DNA from: Bacteroidota bacterium
Lineage (GTDB): Bacteria > Bacteroidota > Bacteroidia > Chitinophagales > LD1
Reading direction: 5' to 3'
DNA: 64,000 nt
NCBI GenBank assembly: GCA_018267385.1
Contig: JAFDYN010000013.1
Span: 62,001-126,000 of the forward strand
Below the pieces are notes generated by a model, which had not been told where the DNA came from, searched no databases, and saw only the letters and a list, made by a program, of their open reading frames with translations. Below, one piece after another: positions 7,757-16,723 of this stretch; within the stretch, counting starts at the first letter, position 1; each line of letters starts with the position of its first letter. A program made the position numbers and the translations under genes.

Positions 7757-10700
7757 TTAGTGACCGGTAGATATGTCTGCCGGATTCTTTCTGCGTTTAC
7801 GATTTCTGTAGCCCTCTATCGTATTATAGCCCAGGATATACATACACGGCACCACCAGAAGCGTCAGGAATGTAGCGCCGATCAGACCAAATATCATGGT
7901 CCATGCCAGCGGCCCCCAGAAAGCTACGTTGTCGCCACCAAGGTATAAGTGCGGCTGAAACTTAGAGAAAAGCTCCTCAAAGTCGATATTCAGACCGATA
8001 GCCAGTGGTATCAGGCCCAGGATAGCAGACATGGCCGTGAGCAATACCGGCGTCAGACGCGTAGCACCACCCTCTATCACAGCCTCTACCACGGTATAGC
8101 CCCGCTGTCGCAGCTCATCTATAAACTCAATAAGGAGAATACCATTTCGTATCACGATACCGGATAGCGCCAGGAAGCCGACACCTGTCATGACCACAGA
8201 GAACTTCATGTGGAAGACCGCATTGCCCAGGAATACACCCACGAGGCTGAAGAATACAGTAGTAAAGATGATGATCGGTTTCTCCCATGAGTTGAACTGG
8301 AGTACCATGATCATAAACATCAGTGCAAAGGCTATACCCAGCGCCTTGACGAGAAAATCCTGGGTTTCCTGCTGCTGCTCCTGCTCCCCGGCCATCGAGA
8401 TCTCATAGCCCTCAGGCAGGGTCATGTTATTAATGACAGCTTGTATCTTGGCTACTACTTCATTGGCAGTAGCACCCTCTGTCACGTCAGAGCTCAGCGT
8501 CACGATACGTTTTTGGTTTTTGCGATTGATCACGCTGTAGGAGTTTGTATTCTTCAGCGTAGCGATAGACGATACCGGTACCTGGCGGAAAGACCCTGTG
8601 GCAAAGTCCATGAACGACATGTTGAGGTTCATGAGCTGCTCTGGGGTCTGCCTGTCACTAGCCTGGAGGCGTAGCATGATAGGCACATCCTCGTCCACAT
8701 CGCGGAACTTTGACACCTCTTTGCCATACAGCGCGGAGCGCATTTCTACGGCTACCTGAGCCTTGGAGAGGCCTTCGCGCTGCAGTTTTTCATTATCTAG
8801 CTCTACAGTGATCTCCGGTTTGGCGAGCTGCAGGTCGCTCTTCAGCTCATCTATGCCTTTGATATTTGCTTTGCTGATATTGTTGAGTACTTTCTCCTGC
8901 AGGTCAGCGAGTACTTTGAAGTCATCTCCTGTGATCTCAATAGTGATAGGCTTGCCTACCGGCGGGCCGTTGCGTTCCTTTTCTACGGATATCTGCGCAC
9001 CGGCCACACCTGTTTTAAACTCATGGCGGATAGAGTCCAGCCACATTGAAGTGTGCGGATGCTTACGATCTGCATATTTTTTGAAAGCTACTGTCACCTT
9101 AGACTTGTATGGTGTAGGCACCTTGTCAGGGTTCTGAGGATCGCCCGCACCGAGGCCGATATTTGAGATCACGGAGGTCACATCAGGATTGTGCTCGCCG
9201 ATCGTTTTGTAGACACGCTGCTCTATGATGCGCGTGATAGAGTCCGTGACCGTCGCATCTGTACCCATCGGCAGCTTGCAGTAGACATAAACAAAGTTTG
9301 GCTCGCCGCTCGGGAATAGCTCGACTGCAGGCTTGCTGAGCCACAGTACGATGCCGCTCAGGATCAGCATCACCAGTGCACCTATCGGCACCAGGATCGG
9401 GCCTACACCCCGTATCAGAGACTGTAGTGTGCGGCGATAGAACTCGATGAAGCGTGGCCATACGCGCTCCTGCCAGCCATGTATCGCCGCGTCAAATACA
9501 AAGTGATAAAGCGCAACGAGGATGAGGCAGAAAATGCTGAAGTTGCCCAGCCCAAAACTCTTCGTAGCATAGCTCGCTACAGCAGCCACACCAAAGAGAA
9601 TAAACCAAGGGATAAGGCTCTTGAGATTAGAGCGCTCCTTATCATCCTTATTCATAAAGCTGGCAGCGAACACGGGATTGATCACAAAGGCTACAAACAA
9701 TGATGCACCCAATGTGATGATAAGCGTGATGGGTAGCCCTTTCATGAATTTGCCGATGATGCCTGGCCAAAAGAGCAGCGGGAAGAATGGCGACAGCGTA
9801 GTAAGTGTACCAGCCAGCACGGGGAAGAAAACCTCGCCGGCAGCATACTTTGCAGCCTGTGCGATACTCAGGTCGTGATTCTGGTGGAAGATGCGGTGCG
9901 TATTCTCTATCACCACGATCGCATCATCTACTATGATGCCCAGCGCCAGGAGTAGCGAGAAGAGTACAATCACATTCATGGTCAGGCCGAGGGTAGGCAT
10001 GAGCAGGAAGGCCAGCAGGCACGACAGCGGTACAGCCAGACCTACGAAGAAGGCATTGCGGAAGCCCATGAAGAACATGAGGACAAACACTACGAGTATA
10101 AAGCCGATCACCACAGTATTGAGCAGGTCGTGGAGCTGCACACGTGTCAGCTCAGAGGTGTCGCCTGTGACCTGTACATTCAGGCCCTGCGGAAACTGAG
10201 AGGCTTTGTAGTCGTCTATTGTTTCATATATTTTGTCAGTAGCGTTGAGGAGGTTTTCGCCGGAGCGCTTGATCACATTCAGGGTCACTACCGTTTTGTG
10301 ATCCAGGCGTGCGAAGTCTTGTTTATCAGCATGTGAATCTGTGACGGTGGCGATGTCTTTGATGAAGGCCGGGTTGCCGGTGAATGAACGTACGACTATA
10401 TTGCCTATCTCATCCGGCGATTCAAACTCACCTTTCACACGGAGGTTGCGGCGCAGTTCTCCTACGCGTACCTCGCCACTGGATACGTTGAGGTTTTCTC
10501 GGGCTATCGCATTCTCTATATCCATGAGCGTGATGCCTGACGCGGTCATTTTATACAGGTCGACATTGACCTGTATTTCACGGCTGTAGCCGCCTATGAT
10601 GTCTACACGGGTGATCTCCTTCTGGCTCTCGATCTTGTCCTTGAGCATCTTGGCATATTTCTTCAGCTGCTCCAGTGGTATATCTCCCGAGAGGTTGATA

Positions 10701-11149
10701 TTCATGATAGGCTGCTCAGATATGTCAAACTCCTGTATCTGCGGGTCGCTTTTGAGATCGGATGGCAGGTCCTTTTTGCCCTTGTCTACTGCGTCTTTTA
10801 CTTTCTGCTTGCACACAGCCGGATTCTGATCGGTATTAAACTCTGCTACGATCAGACCAAAGTCAGACATGGAGTTGCTGGTGATCTTCTTGATGCCGGA
10901 TATAGACTTCAGCTGTTTTTCCAGTGGCTTGGTGATCAGGTTTTCTACATCCTGTGGCGACGCGCCTCCATAGATCGTGGCTACTGAGATAGTAGGCACC
11001 ACCACATCAGGATAGAGTTCCTTGGGCAGCGCCTGATAGGTAACGAAACCCCAGGCACTGAGGATGATCGTGAATATGTAGATGCTTACCCGGTTATTGA
11101 TACACCAGCTGGTGATGGGAAATTCTTTCAGTCTTTCTGCACTTATCAT
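7757..11149 (-). CDS. RND efflux transporter permease subunit (AcrB/HAE1-like)
   Basis: This inner-membrane proton/drug antiporter forms the pump of a tripartite efflux system. At 1130 residues it is slightly longer than AcrB (about 1050). The N-terminus has the first transmembrane helix (VSIYIFTIILSAWGFVTYQALP) followed by the porter motif ELYPDVVVPTISVATIYGGA. Membrane helices cluster at about residues 340-560 and 880-1100. The acidic pair needed for proton relay is visible in helix 4 (ALGIIVDDAIVVIENTHRIF). A long insert after the first half (SLIPWFILFGVAAVASYATKS) accounts for the extra length. It is the last gene of the tetR-tolC-adaptor-permease operon; substrates cannot be predicted. 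Confidence 0.93.
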   Translation of the reverse strand: MISAERLKEFPITSWCINNRVSIYIFTIILSAWGFVTYQALPKELYPDVVVPTISVATIYGGASPQDVENLITKPLEKQLKSISGIKKITSNSMSDFGLIVAEFNTDQNPAVCKQKVKDAVDKGKKDLPSDLKSDPQIQEFDISEQPIMNINLSGDIPLEQLKKYAKMLKDKIESQKEITRVDIIGGYSREIQVNVDLYKMTASGITLMDIENAIARENLNVSSGEVRVGELRRNLRVKGEFESPDEIGNIVVRSFTGNPAFIKDIATVTDSHADKQDFARLDHKTVVTLNVIKRSGENLLNATDKIYETIDDYKASQFPQGLNVQVTGDTSELTRVQLHDLLNTVVIGFILVVFVLMFFMGFRNAFFVGLAVPLSCLLAFLLMPTLGLTMNVIVLFSLLLALGIIVDDAIVVIENTHRIFHQNHDLSIAQAAKYAAGEVFFPVLAGTLTTLSPFFPLLFWPGIIGKFMKGLPITLIITLGASLFVAFVINPVFAASFMNKDDKERSNLKSLIPWFILFGVAAVASYATKSFGLGNFSIFCLILVALYHFVFDAAIHGWQERVWPRFIEFYRRTLQSLIRGVGPILVPIGALVMLILSGIVLWLSKPAVELFPSGEPNFVYVYCKLPMGTDATVTDSITRIIEQRVYKTIGEHNPDVTSVISNIGLGAGDPQNPDKVPTPYKSKVTVAFKKYADRKHPHTSMWLDSIRHEFKTGVAGAQISVEKERNGPPVGKPITIEITGDDFKVLADLQEKVLNNISKANIKGIDELKSDLQLAKPEITVELDNEKLQREGLSKAQVAVEMRSALYGKEVSKFRDVDEDVPIMLRLQASDRQTPEQLMNLNMSFMDFATGSFRQVPVSSIATLKNTNSYSVINRKNQKRIVTLSSDVTEGATANEVVAKIQAVINNMTLPEGYEISMAGEQEQQQETQDFLVKALGIAFALMFMIMVLQFNSWEKPIIIFTTVFFSLVGVFLGNAVFHMKFSVVMTGVGFLALSGIVIRNGILLIEFIDELRQRGYTVVEAVIEGGATRLTPVLLTAMSAILGLIPLAIGLNIDFEELFSKFQPHLYLGGDNVAFWGPLAWTMIFGLIGATFLTLLVVPCMYILGYNTIEGYRNRKRRKNPADISTGH

Positions 11150-11153
11150 AGTG

Positions 11154-11284
11154 AGTATTTAGTAGTCAGTATTTAGTATTAGGACTAAAGCAACAATTCA
11201 TTTGCGACATTGCTACGGAAAGCCGGATTCACAGTATAGCAGCCAGCGTATTTATTTAAATACTTAATGCTAACTACTTAATAG
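11154..11284. repeat. Degenerate TAnTACT-type repeats between adaptor and permease genes
   Basis: The 144-bp gap between the adaptor stop and the permease ATG holds two blocks of related words. At 11155-11178 GTATTTAGTA occurs twice with a 14-nt period. At 11258-11284 a roughly opposite-sense block reads AAATACTTAATGC then TAACTACTTAATAG. The same vocabulary (ACTAACTACTTAATAC, CTAAATACTGAC) occurs at 29516-29632 and 62951-62986. The stretch between the blocks shows nothing else. Confidence 0.5.
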
Positions 11285-11293
11285 CTTCAAAAA

Positions 11294-12424
11294 TTAATAG
11301 CTGATCTTCTGACCGTCTACCACCTCGCTATAGCCAAACGATATCACCTTGTCTCCAGCCTTCAGGCCGCTTTTGATCAGGGTTTGTCCGTCATATGAGG
11401 TGCCGGGCTCTACATTCCTTTTTACAGCAGTGCCCTTTTCTGCCACCAGTACATATGGCTTGCCATCGTCTCCGGTCTGCACGGTATTGGTCGGTACCAC
11501 CAGCGCGTTGTTAGCCGTCTCATCATTGATCATGAGCTTGGCTATCATGTTAGCTTTTACATTTATGTCTTTGCTGGTGAGCGCGGCTTCTACGTTGAAT
11601 GTCCTCGTCTGCTTGTCTACCACCTGGCCTACATAGGTGATCCTTGTGTCTATGGTTTTATCTATGTCAGGGAAGTTTGCTTTCACCATATCTCCCTCTT
11701 TGAGCAGGCCTATCTGTGCATCACTCAGTTTGGCCTTGAGCACCAGCTGGGAGTTATTGATGATCCTTACGCCCGGCATCAGCTGAGACGGAGCGGCCAT
11801 GTCGCCCACCTTCACGCGTATCTCATCTACTACGCCATCTATCGGTGACTTGCATTTGCTCAGCTCTATACCATTTTGCAACTGTGCCAGCTGCGTTTCC
11901 ACAGCTTCCTTGTTGGTCTTGGCTTGGAGGTATTGTATCTCGCTTCCGATATTCTGCTTCCAGAGACGCTCTTGCTTTTCGTACACAGTGGTTACGAGGG
12001 CGAGTTGTGTTTTGACGGTAGCGATCTGAGACTCCAGGTTGCTGGCGTCGGTCAGGTACAGTACCTGGCCCTTGCGTACATGATCGCCCACGTTTACCAG
12101 TATCTTGGTCACTACACCAGGAGACAACTGGAGCGCGAGAACGTTTTCCTTTGCATCTACAGCACCTTGCACCTCTACGTAGTGCTTGTAGGTAGCAGGT
12201 TCGAGGGTATCTACCCCTACCAGCTTGGTTTTGGTTTCTGTCTTGAAGGTTGTATCCTGTTTTGCTATTTCCTTTTCCAGCTGAGAGATTTTCTCCGCTG
12301 TGGTCTTTTGCTCATCCTTCAGCTTGAGGAGTTCTTTCTTTTTAGCATCCAGCTCATTGCCACCGGTACAGGCCGAGAGCAGCAGCGCTGTCAGCGCGAT
12401 GATATTTAGTCCGGTCTTTTTCAT
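11294..12424 (-). CDS. RND efflux periplasmic adaptor (membrane fusion) lipoprotein
   Basis: The 376-residue adaptor links the RND permease to the TolC channel. The N-terminus MKKTGLNIIALTALLLSACTGG is a lipoprotein signal with lipobox LSAC, so Cys19 should be acylated. Residues about 25-60 are a coiled coil (DAKKKELLKLKDEQKTTAEKI). The biotinyl-lipoyl-like half motifs (SPGVVTKILVNVGDHVRKGQVLYLTD and CKSPIDGVVDEIRVKVGD) flank an alpha hairpin (about 120-190). A beta-barrel domain follows (LKAKLSDAQIGLLKEGD), then a membrane-proximal domain (VVPTNTVQTGDDGKPYVLV). It lies between tolC (30 bp away) and the permease (144 bp away), all on the minus strand. Confidence 0.93.
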   Translation of the reverse strand: MKKTGLNIIALTALLLSACTGGNELDAKKKELLKLKDEQKTTAEKISQLEKEIAKQDTTFKTETKTKLVGVDTLEPATYKHYVEVQGAVDAKENVLALQLSPGVVTKILVNVGDHVRKGQVLYLTDASNLESQIATVKTQLALVTTVYEKQERLWKQNIGSEIQYLQAKTNKEAVETQLAQLQNGIELSKCKSPIDGVVDEIRVKVGDMAAPSQLMPGVRIINNSQLVLKAKLSDAQIGLLKEGDMVKANFPDIDKTIDTRITYVGQVVDKQTRTFNVEAALTSKDINVKANMIAKLMINDETANNALVVPTNTVQTGDDGKPYVLVAEKGTAVKRNVEPGTSYDGQTLIKSGLKAGDKVISFGYSEVVDGQKISY

Positions 12425-12454
12425 GATCGTATCTTTTAGTTGAGTGTTTAGGTT

Positions 12455-13831
12455 TTATTTGATGCCGAGGGCTTTGTCCAGATCTGCACGAGACTCCAGT
12501 ACGCTTCGCATTGCATTGTAATACCGGATCATATTGGTCGTTTGGTCTTGCTGTGTCTGTATCAGCTCAAAACTGGAGCTTACCCCTTCTTTGAATTTGA
12601 TCTGGGTCTTACCAAAGATCTTATTGTTGAGCATCATGCTCCTTTTAGCATTTTGCTCTTCGCCCAGATTATTGCCAAATGTTACCTTGGCTGCATTGAC
12701 CTGAAGGGTAGATTGGGATTGAAAATTTTCCAGGTCGTTTTTAGCTTTCTCTACTTCGAGCCTCGCTTGTTTTACAGCTGCCTCTTTTTGTCCGCCATCA
12801 TAGATTGGCACACGCAGCGTAAAACCGACGTAACTTTGTGAATACCAGGTCCGGCTATCCACATGAAATATATTATTGAAATGGTCTGTCTGTGCTCCTG
12901 CTCCCAGATTGCCGAGAGCTGTCAGTGACGGATAGTATCCAGCCTTTTTCTGCTTCCGATCGAAGTTTTTGAGCTCTACTGCGGCTTGCAGAAGGTCGTT
13001 TTCGATACGCTGTGATGGATCAAAATGATCGGGCAAAACCTCATTCATCTGATTGCGCAGTGCCTCTATATCATCAGTCAGGGCTATATTATCAGTCAGA
13101 TGCAGCCCCATATTGTATTTGAGGGCAGCAAGACTCAGCTCATAAAGGTTCCTTGTATTGTTGATCTGACTTTGAAGGTTTGATATGCCTAGCTCAATGC
13201 GGTCCACATCGTTTTCTTCTATCAGGCCTGCCTGATAAGTAGCCCTCGTGTCATCACGCAGCTTATTTAGTATCACGAGGCTGGAGTCGAGATAGCGGAG
13301 GATCTCCTTGGCAGACTGCGTCTGGCTATAGCCTTTGATAATATTGTAGCGTACATCCTGCTCCGTCAAAGATGTCTGGAGCTGAGAAACCTGGATCAGC
13401 TTTTTGAACGTCTGTATCCCAATGAAGAAGCGCGTGTCATAGATCATCTGAGTAAAGTTCACACCTGTACCGACGTTGTTATGAAGCGCGATATAAAATT
13501 TAGAAGGAAAAGCTTTTCCTAAGGCATCTAGTGGAGGAGGGAGGTTAGCCAGACTGGAAACATCAAAAGAAGATGAAAAAGCCGGACTAGTGGGCTTGAG
13601 TATATAGTAGGTGAAATCAAAATTGCCATTCAGCTGCGGCAACCCTATAGACAGAAGCTCGTGATTACGGGCCTTGGCTTCCTTTTCGCTCAGCTTGGCA
13701 TTCTTAGCCGAGATATTATTCTGCACGCCATATTCTATGGCCTGCTTGAGTGAGAAGGTACGGAAACCCTCACTCTGAGCCTGAGATGTGAGGCTGGCTA
13801 TGAGCGCAAAGAGGATAAATACTTTTTTCAT
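12455..13831 (-). CDS. TolC-family outer-membrane efflux channel
   Basis: The 458-residue product begins with a signal peptide (MKKVFILFALIASLTSQAQS) and has the TolC pattern of two internally similar halves. Each half has long amphipathic helices (AIEYGVQNNISAKNAKLSEKE; KQARLEVEKAKNDLENFQSQ) and short barrel strands such as YVGFTLRVPIYDGGQKEAA, a diagnostic stretch. It forms the outer-membrane exit duct of the RND pump encoded downstream. Its ATG overlaps the TGA of the upstream regulator by four bases (ATGA), which suggests translational coupling and puts it in the regulator's transcript. Confidence 0.93.
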   Translation of the reverse strand: MKKVFILFALIASLTSQAQSEGFRTFSLKQAIEYGVQNNISAKNAKLSEKEAKARNHELLSIGLPQLNGNFDFTYYILKPTSPAFSSSFDVSSLANLPPPLDALGKAFPSKFYIALHNNVGTGVNFTQMIYDTRFFIGIQTFKKLIQVSQLQTSLTEQDVRYNIIKGYSQTQSAKEILRYLDSSLVILNKLRDDTRATYQAGLIEENDVDRIELGISNLQSQINNTRNLYELSLAALKYNMGLHLTDNIALTDDIEALRNQMNEVLPDHFDPSQRIENDLLQAAVELKNFDRKQKKAGYYPSLTALGNLGAGAQTDHFNNIFHVDSRTWYSQSYVGFTLRVPIYDGGQKEAAVKQARLEVEKAKNDLENFQSQSTLQVNAAKVTFGNNLGEEQNAKRSMMLNNKIFGKTQIKFKEGVSSSFELIQTQQDQTTNMIRYYNAMRSVLESRADLDKALGIK

Positions 13832-14445
13832 TCTTCTATCAGTTTGAGGAGCTTGCTCTGCCTGAGAAACTTCTGTCCCTTGTCAGTCAGGATGCCCGAC
13901 AGGTGGTAGTTTACAAACTCCATATACAGTGTATAAAAATGGTAGCGCCGTGACGGAAACCGCTGCTGATCTATGAGTATGTCTAGTGCATACACATAAA
14001 TGCGTGCCACGATCTCCGGGTTCATATCATCGCGGTAGAGGCCCTCCCTGATGCCTCTCTCCAGATTTCTCAGGATATGGGGCAGGGATACTTTCTCGCG
14101 ATACTCGTTGAATAAGGCGTATGAATCAGGGTAATATTTTTGCAACTCTGCAAAAACGGATGCATTGAATGTCTGGAGTTCCCGGCTCATATAGGTGAGC
14201 ATGCGTACATGCTCCTCCAGCGCATTCTGGGCATTCTTGCCCACCTCATCCAGTGTCGCTATCTCCTTGTCCAGGTGAGCCTGCATCACTTTCTTGATGA
14301 GGTCGGACTTGTTTTGTACGTACTGGTAGATGGTCTTCTTAGACATACCGAGCTCACGGGCTATATCGTCCATGGTCAGGTTCTTGACCCCGTAGCGCAG
14401 GAAGAGCTCGCTGCATTTGGCTATGATGGTATTGCGGGTGCCCAT
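13828..14445 (-). CDS. TetR/AcrR-family transcriptional regulator of the efflux operon
   Basis: The 205-residue protein starts MGTRNTIIAKCSELF and has a TetR helix-turn-helix at about residues 25-46 (MDDIARELGMSKKTIYQYVQNK). The C-terminal ligand domain is of the type found in Bacteroidota TetR_C_7-like regulators (residues about 60-200). An in-frame ATG 16 codons upstream (14493) is rejected because it would lie upstream of, and translate through, the promoter and half of the operator. With the start used here, the -7 element TACTTTTG lies 18-25 bp upstream. The gene leads the operon and its TGA overlaps the tolC ATG. It probably represses its own operon from the palindrome at 14486-14513. 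Confidence 0.9.
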   Translation of the reverse strand: MGTRNTIIAKCSELFLRYGVKNLTMDDIARELGMSKKTIYQYVQNKSDLIKKVMQAHLDKEIATLDEVGKNAQNALEEHVRMLTYMSRELQTFNASVFAELQKYYPDSYALFNEYREKVSLPHILRNLERGIREGLYRDDMNPEIVARIYVYALDILIDQQRFPSRRYHFYTLYMEFVNYHLSGILTDKGQKFLRQSKLLKLIEE

Positions 14446-14462
14446 TTTGTGGATTGCGGGTG

Positions 14463-14513
14463 CAAAAGTAGGGTGCAAAACAATAGGAAACAAATTTTAT
14501 CAAAAATGTTTCC
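14463..14513 (-). promoter_or_regulatory. Promoter with overlapping TetR-type operator for the efflux operon
   Basis: On the minus strand a TTTG (-33, 14494-14491) and a TACTTTTG (-7, 14470-14463) are separated by 20 bp, the Bacteroidota sigma-ABfr arrangement. A 28-bp imperfect palindrome at 14486-14513 (arms GGAAACA and TGTTTCC, 14 bp apart, with extra matches inside) covers the -33 box. This length is usual for TetR operators. Binding there should block RNA polymerase, which predicts autorepression relieved by a ligand. The regulator-operator assignment is inference. Confidence 0.75.
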
Positions 14514-14638
14514 GCAGTTTCCCCGTCAGGGTGATCAAAAATGAAGCTGAAACGTAGAAATAGCACCATGAGGCTGGCCTGTAAGCCGCAAAATATTACC
14601 CAAATATTAAATTTGATTATGGCAAATAGGAAAAGAGC

Positions 14639-15412
14639 CTATTGCCGCAGGCGCAGGTAGACAGGGCAGTGGTCTGAGTGTACGGCATCCTGATAGATAG
14701 CCGCAGACAGGACAGCATCTTTCAGATTTTGGGTCACTGAGATATAGTCTATGCGCCATCCTTTGTTATTGGCGCGGGAGTTGGCCCGGTAGCTCCACCA
14801 TGAGTACTGATGCGGGTCCGGGCATATATGGCGAAAGGTATCTACGAATCCGGACTCAAAGAATCTCGTCATCCACGCCCGCTCTTCCGGTTTGAATCCG
14901 GAGGTGTCTTTATTGGAGACGGGGTTATGTATATCGATCTCTGTGTGGGCTATATTATAGTCGCCGCAGATCACCACTTTAGGGCGTGTTTTTTGGAGGT
15001 CATGTATATAGTCAAAGAAGTCGTCCAGGTATTTCATTTTGACAGACTGGCGCTCATCACCCGTAGTACCGCTGGGAAAGTACGCACTCATGATACTCAG
15101 GTCGCCTATGTCTATGCGGATATTGCGCCCCTCATCGTCGTACGCCTTGATACCACAGCCCTTGACTACCGCGTCAGGCTGGATGCGGGTCAATATCGCT
15201 ACGCCGCTGTAGCCTTTTTTGACAGCAGGAAATGTATAGCTCTCATAGCCCAGCTCGCGAAATACAGAAGCGTCAAAGGCGTCATCATCGGCCTTGATCT
15301 CCTGCAGGCAGACCACGTCGCAAGGGTGCGCCCTGAGCCAATCCAGCAATCCGTTTTTGATGGCTGCGCGTACGCCGTTGACATTGTAGGAGAGTATTTG
15401 TAGCTCTGGCAT
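14639..15412 (-). CDS. xth: Exodeoxyribonuclease III
   Basis: This AP endonuclease / 3'-5' exonuclease works in base-excision repair. The 257-residue protein shows the family blocks in order: LSYNVNGVRAA (metal-binding Asn), VVCLQEIKADD (catalytic Glu), YSGVAILTR, VICGDYNIAHTEID (Asp and Asn), PEERAWMTRF, WWSYRANSRANNKGWRIDYI, and the terminal SDHCPVYLRL with the catalytic His. It is transcribed away from the MBL hydrolase, with 62 bp between the two starts. On the plus strand this gap has a -7-like TATTTTTG at 15444-15451; no clear minus-strand promoter was seen. Confidence 0.94.
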   Translation of the reverse strand: MPELQILSYNVNGVRAAIKNGLLDWLRAHPCDVVCLQEIKADDDAFDASVFRELGYESYTFPAVKKGYSGVAILTRIQPDAVVKGCGIKAYDDEGRNIRIDIGDLSIMSAYFPSGTTGDERQSVKMKYLDDFFDYIHDLQKTRPKVVICGDYNIAHTEIDIHNPVSNKDTSGFKPEERAWMTRFFESGFVDTFRHICPDPHQYSWWSYRANSRANNKGWRIDYISVTQNLKDAVLSAAIYQDAVHSDHCPVYLRLRQ

Positions 15413-15474
15413 TGTTATTTATTTAAGGTGGTGTAAGGATAAATATTTTTGCGTGATATCCGTCCTAGCTACAT

Positions 15475-16476
15475 ATGGCCGACATCAAATACATACGAAA
15501 CGAAAAGCTGCCCGTGATACTGGAAGGCTGGCAGGGAAACCCTCAGACAGGCAAAAGATTTTTTGATCCGCAGAAGAGGTTTAGCGGTTCCTTCTCTAAG
15601 GTGCTGAAATGGCAGACCTCTGCCAAGCCAAAAGCTGCAGAGAAAAAAGCGGATACCTGGCGAGTGGCCGTGATCAAGGACAAAAAATTTCTGACCAGCA
15701 CAGAAGATTGTATCGTGTGGCTGGGCCATGCCAGTTTCTTCATGCGCATCAATGGCGTGCAGATCATCACAGATCCGGTCTTTTATACGCTGGGCGGCTT
15801 TGTGAAAAGATATAGTGAGCTGCCGTGCGAGGTGAGTGATTTTAAAAAAATAGACTACGTGCTGCTTTCTCATGGGCATCGGGACCATTGTGACAGGCGC
15901 AGCCTGAAGGAGCTGTATGCCAATAATAAATTTGAGCTGCTCACCGGCCTCAATATCGGCAAACTGGTATCGGGCTGGCTACCGGGCCTAAAATATCAAG
16001 AGGCTGGCTGGTATCAGCCTTACGCCAGCCTGAAAAGTGGCCTGACAGTCACCTATCTGCCGGCACAGCACTGGAGCAACCGCTACCCATGGGATCTGAA
16101 TGAAACACTCTGGGGTAGCATGATGATACAGGGCGGCCCTAAGCAGATATTCTTTGGGGGAGACTCCGGTTATTGCGATTATCCTAAGCAGATTCGCGAC
16201 TTGTTTCCGGAGATAGATATGGCTATGATAGGTGTGGGAGCCTATACGCCTGACTTTATGATGCAGGACGTGCATACTAGCCCATGGGAGGCGCTGGACG
16301 TGGTCAAAGACCTCGGCGCCAGGATATTTATACCGATGCACTATGGCACCTACGATCTGGCCGACGAGCCGATGGGAGAGCCCTTCAGGTTACTCAATAG
16401 TTATAAAAATGATAAAAGTCATAAGATCGATATCCGCCTGCCCGATATAGGCGAAATTTTAACCATATCAGATTAA
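15475..16476 (+). CDS. MBL-fold metallo-hydrolase (UlaG / NAPE-PLD-like)
   Basis: The 333-residue protein is a metallo-beta-lactamase-fold hydrolase of the N-acylphosphatidylethanolamine-phospholipase-D-like / UlaG-like branch. The metal motif is SHGHRDHCD (H133, H135, D137, H138). Supporting blocks are WLGHASFFMRINGVQIITDP before it, and GGDSGYCDYP and PMHYGTYDLADEP after it, which carry the later His/Asp ligands. It has no signal peptide, so it is likely cytoplasmic. The basic N-terminus (KRFFDPQKRFSGSFSKVLKW) is like that of the phospholipase-D-like members. The true substrate is unknown. A -7 element TATTTTTG lies 24 bp before the ATG. Confidence 0.82.
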   Translation: MADIKYIRNEKLPVILEGWQGNPQTGKRFFDPQKRFSGSFSKVLKWQTSAKPKAAEKKADTWRVAVIKDKKFLTSTEDCIVWLGHASFFMRINGVQIITDPVFYTLGGFVKRYSELPCEVSDFKKIDYVLLSHGHRDHCDRRSLKELYANNKFELLTGLNIGKLVSGWLPGLKYQEAGWYQPYASLKSGLTVTYLPAQHWSNRYPWDLNETLWGSMMIQGGPKQIFFGGDSGYCDYPKQIRDLFPEIDMAMIGVGAYTPDFMMQDVHTSPWEALDVVKDLGARIFIPMHYGTYDLADEPMGEPFRLLNSYKNDKSHKIDIRLPDIGEILTISD

Positions 16477-16546
16477 AAAACCTTGAAAATCATTAGGTTT
16501 TAACGAATGGGGTTTTTATTTTCATCTACCCCATTTATTAAAATCC

Positions 16547-16723
16547 ATGGCAGTAACCAAGATCCAACCGGCAAAGATCAAGGCAGCTATTTGTTGCGCC
16601 AAGTGTGGCGAAGAGCTGACCCGGATCTCCAAAACACCTATACTGAAAGCCATTCATATCATTCTACCTGTAGGCCGGTTCAAATGCTATCGATGCCTGA
16701 GAGAATATACCAGAATACTCTAA
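16547..16723 (+). CDS. Small four-cysteine (zinc-ribbon-like) protein
   Basis: A 58-codon frame begins with ATG at 16547 and reads MAVTKIQPAKIKAAICCAKC and onward. It contains CCAKCGEEL near residue 18 and FKCYRCLREY near residue 48, two CxxC knuckles about 27 residues apart. That is the layout of a structural zinc ribbon. It is Lys/Arg-rich with few acidic residues, which fits nucleic-acid binding. Two hairpins (7-bp arms AAAACCT/AGGTTTT at 16477-16501 and AATGGGG/CCCCATT at 16506-16535) fill the 70-bp gap after the MBL gene. The stop overlaps the convergent ybeY stop by two bases. I do not recognise a named family; the coding call rests on the paired Cys motifs. Confidence 0.62.
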   Translation: MAVTKIQPAKIKAAICCAKCGEELTRISKTPILKAIHIILPVGRFKCYRCLREYTRIL

